From: Peptacetobacter sp900539645
Lineage (GTDB): Bacteria; Bacillota; Clostridia; Peptostreptococcales; Peptostreptococcaceae
Reading direction: 5' to 3'
Assembly: GCF_047807365.1 (NCBI RefSeq)
Contig: NZ_JBLOUI010000050.1
Span: 1 to 15,881, forward strand
Length of the DNA stretch: 15,881 bases
Shown here: positions 7,992 to 15,736 of the stretch, in pieces
Numbering within the stretch: position 1 is the first letter of the stretch
Layout: the number at the start of each line of letters is the position of its first letter
Notes under the pieces: model-generated
Seen by the model: only the letters and a program-made list of their open reading frames with translations
What the model was told of the DNA's origin: nothing
Database searches by the model: none
Made by a program: the position numbers and the translations under genes

Positions 7992-10307
7992 ATGCAGGGA
8001 AAGAAAAAATTAGAGGGCATAAAGTTAAAAGATGCCGAAAGAAATGAAAGAACGTTAGAAGTTCTCGCCGACACTTCTGCTGAATCAGACAAAGATCTTT
8101 TAGAAATATTAGAAAAAGTTAAATCATATGCTCCAAATGGCGATTTGGATACAATTATAAAAGCGTATAAATTAGCTAAATATGCACATAGAGATCAAAA
8201 AAGAAAATCGGGAGAACCGTATTTTATACATCCATTAGCTGTTGCAAATATAATATGTGATATGCAGCTAGATATAGAAACAGTAACTGGAGGATTGCTA
8301 CATGATGTAGTTGAAGATACTGAGTACACATATGAAGATATAGAAAGTATTTTTAATAAAGAAATAGCGGATCTTGTAGATGGTGTTACAAAACTTGGTA
8401 AAATAAAATACCGCTCAAAAGAGGAAACACAGTCTGAAAATTTAAGAAAGATGTTTTTAGCTATGGCTAAGGATATAAGGGTTATACTTATAAAACTAGC
8501 GGATAGACTTCATAACATGAGAACTCTTAATTATATGGATCCAGAAAAAGCAAAATATAAAGCTACAGAAACACTAGAAATATACGGTGGGATAGCACAC
8601 AGACTTGGTATATCTAAAATAAAATGGGAACTTGAAGACTTAGCTTTAAGATATATAGACCACGACGGATACTATGAATTAGTTGAAAAAGTGTCTATGA
8701 AGAGAAGTCAGAGAGAAGAAAATATAACAAGAATAGTAACTTGTTTACAAGAAAAATTTGCTGAAATGGAAATACCATGTGATGTTTATGGTAGACCAAA
8801 ACATTTCTATAGTATATATAGAAAAATGAAGAAAAAAAATAAAACATTCGAGGAGATTTTTGACCTTACAGCAGTCAGAGTTTTAGTTGATACAGTAAAA
8901 GATTGCTATGCTGTCTTAGGGGTGGTGCATACACTATGGAAGCCAATACCAGGCAGATTCAAAGATTACATAGCTATGCCAAAACCTAATATGTATCAGT
9001 CACTTCACACTACAGTTGTTGGACCAGATGGAGAACCTTTAGAAATTCAGATAAGAACTCATGAAATGCACAATATAGCAGAATATGGTATAGCTGCACA
9101 TTGGAAGTATAAAGAAGGTATATCTAATTCAAAAGAAGATAAAATAGAAGAAAAACTTCAGTGGTTAAGACAGATGATGGAATGGGAAAAGGATGTAAAA
9201 GATCCTCATGAATTCATGGATGCCTTAAAAGAAGATGTCTTCTCAAGCCAGGTATATGTATTTACTCCACAGGGGGATGTTATAGAATTACCAGCTGAGT
9301 CAACTCCAATAGACTTTGCCTATAGAGTACATACAAATGTAGGTAATAAATGTGTTGGTGCAAAAGTTGATGGAAGAATGGTTACATTAGATTACAAATT
9401 ACAGAATGGTAATATAGTTGAAATACTTACATCTTCAAACTCTCCAGGACCAAGTAGAGACTGGTTAGGTATAGTAAAAACTCCAAATGCAAAGAGTAGA
9501 ATAAGACAGTTCTTCAAAAAAGAGAGAAGAGAAGAAAATATCGAACGTGGTAATGCAATACTTGAAAGAGAGTTTAAAAAACATGGATTACCTACTACAA
9601 AAGATTCTGTAATAGATAAAAATATGCTTATAATAGCTAAAAAATTTAACCAGCCAAATGTTGAGGATTTAATAGCTACAGTTGGATATGGTGGAATAAT
9701 GGCATCTCAGGTTGTTACTAAGCTCAAAGAGCTTTATACAAGAGAAATGCGACAGGCTATGAAAGAAAAGAAAGCGAGTCTTTCTGAAGATATAGAAAAA
9801 CATAATATAAGCGATACAGAATACAGCAAAAAGAGAAAGAAAACTCCTTCACAAGGAATAATAGTTGAAGGTCTTGACAATATCTTAGTAAGATTTGCTA
9901 AATGCTGTAATCCACTTCCAGGTGATGAAATAGTTGGATACATAACTAAAGGAAGAGGAGTTGCCGTTCATAGAGCAGACTGTGTCAATGTAAACCCAGA
10001 TGACGAATTCTTCAAGAAGAGAATGATAAAAGTATCTTGGGATGGAGCAGGAAAAGATAGCAATAGTACATTTGAAGCAGAAATTCAGATAAAAGTTGTA
10101 GATAGAAGAGGAATAGTAAACGAAATAACTCATATCGTAGCAAATGAAAAAATAGGTTTAAATGGAATAAATGCTAGAAAAGGAAAAGACTCTGAAGTTA
10201 CTATAAATCTTTTAGTGGAAGTAGAAGGAACAGAACAGCTTGATTATATAATGAAGAAGATAAAAGCAGTTCCAGGTGTTGAAAGAATTTATAGAATGAC
10301 AAATTAA
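7992..10307 (+). CDS. relA: Bifunctional (p)ppGpp synthetase/hydrolase, Rel
   Basis: Rel makes and degrades the stringent-response alarmones (p)ppGpp. The HD hydrolase domain is intact, with His66, the HDVVED motif at 104-109 and Asp171 in LADRLHN. The synthetase domain carries GRFKDYI at 321-327; the RFKD form is that of bifunctional Rel rather than the EFDD form of hydrolase-dead RelA. TGS (about 420-480), a helical region, the Cys-containing zinc-finger/RIS region (AKCCNPLPGD, 637-646) and a C-terminal ACT domain (about 695-768) follow. At 771 residues it is longer than most Firmicute Rel proteins (about 735) because of about 30 extra charged residues before the HD domain. No alternative Met lies near, and AAGGTGG (7981-7987) supports this start. 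dtd follows after 24 bases. Confidence 0.96.
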   Translation: MQGKKKLEGIKLKDAERNERTLEVLADTSAESDKDLLEILEKVKSYAPNGDLDTIIKAYKLAKYAHRDQKRKSGEPYFIHPLAVANIICDMQLDIETVTGGLLHDVVEDTEYTYEDIESIFNKEIADLVDGVTKLGKIKYRSKEETQSENLRKMFLAMAKDIRVILIKLADRLHNMRTLNYMDPEKAKYKATETLEIYGGIAHRLGISKIKWELEDLALRYIDHDGYYELVEKVSMKRSQREENITRIVTCLQEKFAEMEIPCDVYGRPKHFYSIYRKMKKKNKTFEEIFDLTAVRVLVDTVKDCYAVLGVVHTLWKPIPGRFKDYIAMPKPNMYQSLHTTVVGPDGEPLEIQIRTHEMHNIAEYGIAAHWKYKEGISNSKEDKIEEKLQWLRQMMEWEKDVKDPHEFMDALKEDVFSSQVYVFTPQGDVIELPAESTPIDFAYRVHTNVGNKCVGAKVDGRMVTLDYKLQNGNIVEILTSSNSPGPSRDWLGIVKTPNAKSRIRQFFKKERREENIERGNAILEREFKKHGLPTTKDSVIDKNMLIIAKKFNQPNVEDLIATVGYGGIMASQVVTKLKELYTREMRQAMKEKKASLSEDIEKHNISDTEYSKKRKKTPSQGIIVEGLDNILVRFAKCCNPLPGDEIVGYITKGRGVAVHRADCVNVNPDDEFFKKRMIKVSWDGAGKDSNSTFEAEIQIKVVDRRGIVNEITHIVANEKIGLNGINARKGKDSEVTINLLVEVEGTEQLDYIMKKIKAVPGVERIYRMTN

Positions 10308-10331
10308 TATATAAATGAGGAGAATTTTAAA

Positions 10332-10781
10332 ATGAGAGCTGTTGTACAGAGAGTATCTCGCTCTGAAGTTACAGTTGATGGGAGAACAACAGGAAAGATA
10401 AACAAAGGTCTTCTTGTTTTATTAGGTGTAACACATGGAGATACTTCAAAAGATGTAGATTATATAGTTGATAAAACTATTAATCTTAGAATATTTGAAG
10501 ATGAAAATGACAAAATGAATTTATCTCTAAAAGATATAGGCGGTGAAATGCTTGCGGTTTCTCAGTTTACTCTTTACGGTGACTGTAGAAAGGGACGTAG
10601 ACCAAGCTTTACAAATGCTGCTGCACCAGAAGAAGCAGATAAACTTTATCAGGAATTTGTCAAGAAAGTTTCTGAGCAAGGAATAAATACTGAAACTGGT
10701 GAATTTGGAGCACATATGATGGTTGATTTAGTAAACGATGGACCAGTAACTATACTTTTAGAATCAAATAAATCTTTTTAG
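10332..10781 (+). CDS. dtd: D-aminoacyl-tRNA deacylase
   Basis: Dtd hydrolyses D-amino acids, and in many bacteria Gly mischarged on tRNA-Ala, from tRNA, keeping non-L residues out of translation. The 149-residue protein has both family signatures: SQFTLYGD at 77-84 and the Gly-Pro motif NDGPVT at 135-140, which gates chirality. An AGGAG site precedes the ATG. The stop TAG is part of the AGGAGG RBS of the next gene, so the two are tightly packed. Its place between rel and an MBL-fold gene is the common Firmicute order. Confidence 0.96.
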   Translation: MRAVVQRVSRSEVTVDGRTTGKINKGLLVLLGVTHGDTSKDVDYIVDKTINLRIFEDENDKMNLSLKDIGGEMLAVSQFTLYGDCRKGRRPSFTNAAAPEEADKLYQEFVKKVSEQGINTETGEFGAHMMVDLVNDGPVTILLESNKSF

Positions 10782-10793
10782 GAGGATAAAATA

Positions 10794-11429
10794 GTGGAAA
10801 TTAAAAGAATTGACGATTTTTATACATCAACAAACGTATACATACTATCAGATGATGAAACTAAAGAAGCTGCAGTAGTAGATCCAGGTGGAAGTCCAAA
10901 TGAAGTAATAGAATATTTAAAAGAAGAAGGATTAGATTTAAAATATGTAATCCTAACTCATGGACACGCAGATCACATAGGATATGTTAAAGATATATTA
11001 GCATATAAAAAAGTGCCAGTTGTAGCTCATAAAGATGAAAAAGAAATGTTAAATGATGCAAGCTACAATTTAAGTAACATGATGAGATGTGGAAAAACTG
11101 AATTTGATGCAGATATATATGTAGATGATAGAGATAGCCTATACTTAGGTAAAACAAAACTTTTATTCATACACACTCCAGGTCATACTGAAGGTGGTAT
11201 GTGTATAAGAACAGAAAATAATCTTATAACAGGGGATACTCTATTCAAAGGAAGCATGGGAAGATGTGACCTTAGAGGTGGAGATGAAAGAAAAATGAAA
11301 AAATCTCTTAATAAGATAAAAAAATTCGAAAATGAAATAGCTGTTTATCCTGGTCATGGAGAACCTACTGTACTTGGACACGAAAAACAAAATAATCCTT
11401 ATCTTTCAACTAGATACATTGGAGAATAA
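10794..11429 (+). CDS. Metallo-beta-lactamase-fold hydrolase, glyoxalase-II-like
   Basis: This is a 211-residue MBL-fold enzyme of the YqgX/GloB-like group. The two-metal ligand set is complete: THGHADH (His56, His58, Asp60, His61), His131 (HTPGHTEGG), Asp148 (TGDTLF) and His188 (YPGHGEPT). It lacks the long C-terminal domain of classical glyoxalase II. Its substrate, possibly a thioester or another small hydrolysable ester, cannot be told from sequence. The start codon is GTG, supported by AGGAGG 8 bases upstream; the RBS overlaps the dtd stop codon. The gene is part of the rel-dtd-MBL-hemZ-hisS series, but no shared pathway is implied beyond co-transcription. Confidence 0.92.
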   Translation: MEIKRIDDFYTSTNVYILSDDETKEAAVVDPGGSPNEVIEYLKEEGLDLKYVILTHGHADHIGYVKDILAYKKVPVVAHKDEKEMLNDASYNLSNMMRCGKTEFDADIYVDDRDSLYLGKTKLLFIHTPGHTEGGMCIRTENNLITGDTLFKGSMGRCDLRGGDERKMKKSLNKIKKFENEIAVYPGHGEPTVLGHEKQNNPYLSTRYIGE

Positions 11430-11438
11430 AAATAAAAA

Positions 11439-11470
11439 CACTATGCGAGGGCTTTTGCCTTTGCATAGTG
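11439..11470 (+). other. 14-bp hairpin between MBL gene and hemZ, no T-run
   Basis: CACTATGCGAGGGC (11439-11452) pairs fully with 11457-11470, counting two G-T wobbles, around a TTTT loop. No T-run follows, so it is unlikely to terminate fully. It lies 13 bases before the hemZ Shine-Dalgarno sequence. It could be an mRNA processing or stability element, or a partial attenuator that lowers hemZ-hisS relative to the upstream genes. Confidence 0.7.
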
Positions 11471-11495
11471 AATTATTATGTATAAGGAGAAAAAA

Positions 11496-13046
11496 ATGCT
11501 AAAAGTAGTGTTAAAAGGGCATGACTATGAATACGAGGTTTCAGAACTTATAAAATTATTCACATCAGAGTTTGAATATGTTGAAGAATTACAGAATTCT
11601 GAAGAAAAATTTTTAGTCAATAGCATAGAAATAAATGGAAAAAAAGTAATATCAAAAACAGAAGTTTGCGAAAATGGAAGTATAATCGGTGAATTTACAG
11701 AACAGAAAGAATTTGAAAAAGATTACTCTGATTTAATAAATAATTCCAATAATTATGCTGAATTCGTGGAAAAGTTAGAAAGAGAAGATTCTCTAGCTGT
11801 AAAAAAAGCAGCTAGATGGAGCATAAAAAAAAGTATGTTCCAGGCATTAAAACAAATTATGCCAGATAGCTATGTGCCATGGGGCGATTTAACAGGTATA
11901 AAACCGGTTAAAATAGTTCACAATCTAATATCTGACAGTATGGATGATGCTGAAGTTTTAAATTATTTAAAAGAAGAGCATTTCATAACAGATGAAAAGG
12001 CAGAACTAGCACTAGACATAGCTAAAAGAGAAAGAGGATTTATTTATCCATTAAGCGATAAAAAAATATCTCTTTATGTAAGTATTCCTTTCTGTCCAAC
12101 TAGATGTTATTACTGTTCATTCCCATCTAACTCAATTCAGAAGTATGGAAATCTTAGAAGAAAATACGTTGAAAGACTTTTAGATGAGGCTAGAGGAACC
12201 GCAGAAATAATAAAAAATAGAGGTTGGGAAATAGAAACATTCTACATAGGTGGAGGAACACCTACAGCTTTAGACGCAGAAGATATGGATTATATGATAG
12301 AAAATCTATTTGAAATCTTTGACTTCAGTAAAATAAAAGAATTTACTGTAGAAGCTGGTAGACCTGATACTATTACAGAAGAAAAATTAAGAGTACTTAA
12401 AAAACATGGAGTAAATAGAATAAGTATAAACCCACAGACTATGAATGATTCTACACTAGAAAAAATAGGTAGAAAACATAGCGTGGAAGATATAAAAACT
12501 TGCTTCAAAATGGCTAGAGAGCTAGGATTTGATAATATAAATATGGATATAATCTTAGGTCTTGTCGATGAAGATGCAGAAATGGTTAAAAATACATTGG
12601 AAGAAATTAAAAAATTATCTCCAGAAAGTTTAACTGTTCATACATTAGCTATAAAAAGAGCATCTAAATTAAATATGGATATGGATTCTTATAAAGAAAA
12701 TCTTACTCAGTACAAAGAAATGATCAAAATGATAGATATTTCTATGGAAGCTGCTAAAGAAATGAACTTAAATCCGTACTATATGTATAGACAGAAAATG
12801 ATGCTAGGAAACTTAGAAAACGTAGGATACGCTAAAGAAGGATATGAGTGCATCTATAATATGCAGATGATGGAAGAAAAACAGACTAATATAGCTATAG
12901 GAGCTGGAGCTGTTTCTAAATTTGTATACTTAGATGAAAATAGAATTGAAAGAGTAGACGACGTTAAAAACCTTGAAATATACCTTGATAGGGTTGAGGA
13001 TATGATTGAAAAGAAAAAAAGGGAGGTAGAAAAAAATGCTAACTAA
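11496..13046 (+). CDS. hemZ: HemZ, coproporphyrinogen-dehydrogenase-like radical SAM protein
   Basis: HemZ is a radical SAM protein related to oxygen-independent coproporphyrinogen III oxidase (HemN/HemW group). The cluster motif CPTRCYYC gives Cys200, Cys204 and Cys207 in numbering from this start, and GGGTPT follows at 252-257. The fourth Cys of the HemN-type CxxxCxxCxC is absent (CSF here). The first 190 residues or so form the HemZ-specific N-terminal region. True porphyrin activity in this family is doubtful; it may act in heme handling or an unknown radical reaction. The ATG at 11496 was chosen because AAGGAG (11484-11489) lies inside a longer frame opening at 11478, which has no RBS. 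The product is then 516 residues. The end overlaps hisS by 11 bases, suggesting translational coupling. Confidence 0.9.
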   Translation: MLKVVLKGHDYEYEVSELIKLFTSEFEYVEELQNSEEKFLVNSIEINGKKVISKTEVCENGSIIGEFTEQKEFEKDYSDLINNSNNYAEFVEKLEREDSLAVKKAARWSIKKSMFQALKQIMPDSYVPWGDLTGIKPVKIVHNLISDSMDDAEVLNYLKEEHFITDEKAELALDIAKRERGFIYPLSDKKISLYVSIPFCPTRCYYCSFPSNSIQKYGNLRRKYVERLLDEARGTAEIIKNRGWEIETFYIGGGTPTALDAEDMDYMIENLFEIFDFSKIKEFTVEAGRPDTITEEKLRVLKKHGVNRISINPQTMNDSTLEKIGRKHSVEDIKTCFKMARELGFDNINMDIILGLVDEDAEMVKNTLEEIKKLSPESLTVHTLAIKRASKLNMDMDSYKENLTQYKEMIKMIDISMEAAKEMNLNPYYMYRQKMMLGNLENVGYAKEGYECIYNMQMMEEKQTNIAIGAGAVSKFVYLDENRIERVDDVKNLEIYLDRVEDMIEKKKREVEKNAN

Positions 13047-14298
13047 AGCACCAAGAGGAACAAAAGATATAACTCCTAAAGACTCGTACAAATGGAATTA
13101 TCTTGAAAATAAATTTAGAGAAATATGTGCACTTTACGGATATCAGGAAATGAGAACACCGATATTTGAGCATACAGAACTATTCCAGAGAGGTGTAGGT
13201 GATACTACAGATATAGTTCAGAAAGAAATGTACTCATTTAAAGATAAAGGAGATAGAGAAATAACTCTAAAACCAGAAGGAACAGCTGGGGCAGTAAGAG
13301 CATTTATAGAAAATAAACTATATGCTGATACTCAGCCAACAAAAATGTTCTACATAACTCCTTGCTTCAGATATGAAAGACCACAGGCTGGAAGACAGAG
13401 ACAGTTCCACCAGTTTGGTATTGAAGCTATAGGAAGTGATAGCCCATCAATGGATGCTGAAGCTATATCATTAGCAATGCAGTTCTTCAGAGAATTAGGA
13501 TTAAAAGACTTAAAAGTTAGCTTAAACTCTGTTGGATGCCCAGTTTGTAGAAAAGAATACGATAAAAAACTAAGAGAATATTTAGATTCAAAATCAGAAG
13601 TTCTTTGCGATATGTGCAACGAAAGAAAAGAAAAAAATCCTATGAGAGTTATAGACTGTAAAAATCCTAGTTGTAAAGAAGCTATAACAGACATACCTTA
13701 TATGATAGACAATCTTTGTGATGATTGTAAAGCTCATTTTGCAGAACTTGAAGAATACCTAAAAGAAATGGAAATACCTTACGAAATAGATAAAACTATA
13801 GTTAGAGGATTAGACTACTACAAGAGAACAGCTTTTGAAATAATAGCTGAAAACATAGGTGCTCAGAGTACAGTTTGTGGTGGAGGTAGATACGACGGAC
13901 TAGTTGAGCAGCTAGGTGGACCTAAAGGAACTAGCGGAATAGGATTTGCTCTTGGAGTAGAAAGACTTCTTCTTACTCTTGAAGATGCAGGAATAGAAAT
14001 AGAAAATCCTCAGTCTACAGATATATTCATAGTTACTATAGGTGATGAAGCTAAAAAGAAAAGCTTCGGTCTTTTAAAAGAATTAAGAGATAATCACATA
14101 AGTGCAGATAAAGATCACTTATCAAGAAGTGTTAAAGCTCAGTTTAAATACTCTGATAAGATAAATGCTAAGTTTACAATAGTTATAGGTGATGATGAAC
14201 TTAAAAACAACGAAGCATCACTTAAAAACATGTCTACATCAGAACAGCATACTGTAAAACTTAGTGAACTAGTAAAAGAATTAAAAGAAAGATTATAA
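13036..14298 (+). CDS. hisS: Histidyl-tRNA synthetase
   Basis: HisRS charges tRNA-His. Class II motif 2 and the adjacent loop are clear (FRYERPQAGRQRQF, 111-124), the HisRS-specific RGLDYY is at 257-262, and motif 3 is at 301-312 (GIGFALGVERLL). The 420-residue length is normal, and the anticodon-binding domain fills the last 90 residues or so. The insertion between motifs 2 and 3 has eight Cys, at 168, 171, 191, 194, 208, 213, 228 and 231, mostly in CxxC pairs, suggesting zinc binding. GGGAGG (13021-13026) inside the end of hemZ is its RBS. No T-box leader precedes it; control would be by the operon. In many Firmicutes aspS follows directly, but here it does not. Confidence 0.97.
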   Translation: MLTKAPRGTKDITPKDSYKWNYLENKFREICALYGYQEMRTPIFEHTELFQRGVGDTTDIVQKEMYSFKDKGDREITLKPEGTAGAVRAFIENKLYADTQPTKMFYITPCFRYERPQAGRQRQFHQFGIEAIGSDSPSMDAEAISLAMQFFRELGLKDLKVSLNSVGCPVCRKEYDKKLREYLDSKSEVLCDMCNERKEKNPMRVIDCKNPSCKEAITDIPYMIDNLCDDCKAHFAELEEYLKEMEIPYEIDKTIVRGLDYYKRTAFEIIAENIGAQSTVCGGGRYDGLVEQLGGPKGTSGIGFALGVERLLLTLEDAGIEIENPQSTDIFIVTIGDEAKKKSFGLLKELRDNHISADKDHLSRSVKAQFKYSDKINAKFTIVIGDDELKNNEASLKNMSTSEQHTVKLSELVKELKERL

Positions 14299-14308
14299 AA
14301 TAAAAGGG

Positions 14309-14425
14309 AACAGTATTGTAACTGTCATCAGCTCCAGGCTAAGACGCAATTAGATAAAGCTTTTTGTTTTAAGCTTTAGTTGTGCGTCCACGCATTGTCG
14401 CAAGCTGACAGTTATCAATACTGTT
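14309..14425 (+). ncRNA. Candidate structured RNA: long hairpin with internal bubble
   Basis: Outer arms AACAGTATTG (14309-14318), TAACTGT (14319-14325) and CAGCT (14329-14333) pair with AGCTG, ACAGTTA and CAATACTGTT at 14403-14425: 22 bp with one bulged T and one 3-base bulge. A large asymmetric bubble follows, with 9 bases on the 5' side (14334-14342) and 14 on the 3' side (14389-14402). Beyond it is a second stem, GACGCA (14343-14348) with TGCGTC (14383-14388) and TAAAGCTT (14355-14362) with AAGCTTTA (14371-14378). The 3' side of the bubble can instead form a small hairpin, TGCG-TCCA-CGCA. Closing stem, bubble and terminal stem recall 6S RNA, which in Bacillus subtilis lies beside aspS of the hisS-aspS region. 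At about 120 nt it is short for 6S. It may also be only an elaborate terminator. Confidence 0.4.
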
Positions 14426-14430
14426 TTTTT
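14309..14430 (+). terminator. Terminator ending the ubiB-hisS block
   Basis: The closing stem of the long hairpin ends directly in a run of T (to 14430), 10 bases after the hisS stop codon on its 5' side. The opposite strand is A-rich before the left arm, so it could also stop antisense transcription. Whatever else the element does, it should end the upstream transcript. Confidence 0.75.
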
Positions 14431-14503
14431 ATTTTTGAAAGTATCAAGAATAGTAAAATGATTAAAACAAAATAAAGCTATTTAAGAAAAAATAAAATAT
14501 AAA

Positions 14504-14556
14504 TGTTGAAATTTCAACAATGCAACTAGCAGTTGACAAATTTGTTAGTGTAGTTG
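14504..14556 (+). promoter_or_regulatory. Palindrome cluster, likely operator of the Xre-type gene
   Basis: Three palindromes are packed together: a perfect 16-bp TGTTGAAATTTCAACA (14504-14519), CAACT-AGC-AGTTG (14523-14535) and a perfect 10-bp ACAAATTTGT (14536-14545). CAACTA (14523-14528) also pairs with TAGTTG (14551-14556). They surround a consensus TTGACA. Dimeric Xre-family regulators bind such sites, so autoregulation by the downstream gene is a reasonable inference. Confidence 0.55.
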
Positions 14557-14566
14557 GTAGTATGAT
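14533..14566 (+). promoter_or_regulatory. Candidate promoter of the membrane Xre gene
   Basis: A perfect -35 TTGACA lies at 14533-14538. The -10 is uncertain: TAGTAT (14558-14563) has a 19-base spacer and TATGAT (14561-14566) has 22, both longer than ideal. A long spacer would fit a promoter that needs an activator or is normally weak. Confidence 0.4.
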
Positions 14567-14650
14567 TTTAAGAATTTTGGTAAGATAAGACCATATAAAT
14601 AGATATCTAAAGGGAACGATATATCGACCAAGTTAAAAGAGGTGAGGAAA

Positions 14651-15730
14651 ATGACATTATCAGAAAAAATAATAAGTTTGAGAAAAAAGAATGGATGGTC
14701 ACAAGAGGAACTAGCAGAGAGATTAGATATATCTAGACAATCTGTATCAAAATGGGAAAGTGGAGAATCAATACCAACTCTTGAAAAAATAATAAAAATT
14801 AGTGAAATATTTGAAGTATCTACAGACTATCTTTTAAAAGATAATTTTAAAGAAGAAAGGTTTGATAGTAGTGAAAGCTCAATATATATGAATAAAATTG
14901 AAGAAAATTCATATATAAATAATAGAAATATATCATCAGATATAGCTATAGATAGAATAATCAGTGAAGAAAAAGCTAATGAAAATGTTATAAAAAGAAG
15001 AAAGACTAGTTTTGAAGAGGTTTCAAATTATATTAAACTATCAGAAATTACTGCAAAAAAATTTGCTAGAGCTGTTATGCTTTGTATTTTATCACCAGTA
15101 ATGTTGGTGCTTTTGGCTGGATTTGCAGAGCAACATAAAATTCCACTAAAAGAAGATCATGCAGCTATGATTGACCTAATAATACTTTTAATTATGGTTG
15201 CTAGTGCGGTATCAGTATTTATAAAATATGGAATGAAAATGGATAAATTTAAATATATGGATAGACCGATAGAAGTAGATTCAAGGTCTTTAAGATTTGC
15301 AGAAGAAAAGAATGATAGCTTTGAAGGAAAATTGCAACAGAGTATGGCTTTTGGAGTAGCTTTATTCATAATAGGAGCAATTCCTCTTATTGCAGCAGGA
15401 GCATTAGAAGCAGAAGAATATATAATGGTAATTTGTGTAGCATTGCTTTTAGTATTGATTTCAATAGGAGTTAATATGATAGTTAAAGCTGAGATGCTAA
15501 GAGAAGGATATGAAAAAGTACTACAAATTGGCGAGTATACATTAGAAGAAAAAGAAAATAATAGAAAAAATGAGCATTTAGATACAATATATTGGTGCAC
15601 AATAGCAACTATATATTTAGCATATAGTTTCTATACATTTAACTGGCATATAAGTTGGGTAATTTGGCCTTGTGCAGGTGTGTTCTATGCTGTAGTAGAA
15701 GCTATAACAAAAGTGGTAAGAAAAGTATAA
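14651..15730 (+). CDS. Xre-type helix-turn-helix protein with six membrane segments
   Basis: The N-terminal 60 residues form an HTH_3 (Cro/CI) DNA-binding domain, with WSQEELAERLDISRQSVSKWESG at about 16-38 carrying the helix-turn-helix. A charged linker (about 63-135) leads to roughly six hydrophobic segments near 139-158, 172-192, 232-252, 256-277, 310-328 and 333-352, so this is a membrane-tethered regulator. Such proteins are common in Firmicutes and may sense envelope or membrane signals; the signal here is unknown. I chose ATG 14651 over GTG 14642 because GAGGTGA (14639-14645), a good RBS, overlaps the GTG. Five of six Gln codons are CAA, unlike the all-CAG scfB, which suggests low expression or separate ancestry. 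It has its own palindrome-rich promoter and its own terminator. Confidence 0.88.
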   Translation: MTLSEKIISLRKKNGWSQEELAERLDISRQSVSKWESGESIPTLEKIIKISEIFEVSTDYLLKDNFKEERFDSSESSIYMNKIEENSYINNRNISSDIAIDRIISEEKANENVIKRRKTSFEEVSNYIKLSEITAKKFARAVMLCILSPVMLVLLAGFAEQHKIPLKEDHAAMIDLIILLIMVASAVSVFIKYGMKMDKFKYMDRPIEVDSRSLRFAEEKNDSFEGKLQQSMAFGVALFIIGAIPLIAAGALEAEEYIMVICVALLLVLISIGVNMIVKAEMLREGYEKVLQIGEYTLEEKENNRKNEHLDTIYWCTIATIYLAYSFYTFNWHISWVIWPCAGVFYAVVEAITKVVRKV

Positions 15731-15736
15731 ATATAA

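Larger units (their letters stand above)
14299..14641. other. 343-base intergenic region after hisS
   Basis: This spacer has no credible open frame. Its first third is a long nested hairpin ending in a T-run. Its second part (14440-14641) is AT-rich and carries several short palindromes and a promoter candidate for the downstream regulator, including a perfect 10-bp palindrome CGATATATCG at 14617-14626. These parts are listed separately. Confidence 0.6.

Noticed and set aside
11478..11495. Start of hemZ at 11478
   Set aside because: AAGGAG lies inside this stretch and is well spaced from the ATG at 11496; nothing suitable precedes 11478.
12900..13036. T-box leader for hisS
   Set aside because: hisS starts inside the end of hemZ, so there is no leader space for a T-box.
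14309..14430. MITE-like or insertion-sequence remnant, because of the long inverted arms
   Set aside because: There are no target-site duplications or transposase fragments, and the right arm runs straight into a T-run as a terminator does. A MITE is not excluded without other genomic copies.
14642..14650. GTG start for the Xre-type gene
   Set aside because: The GTG is part of the Shine-Dalgarno sequence for the ATG at 14651, and the HTH domain begins normally from that ATG.
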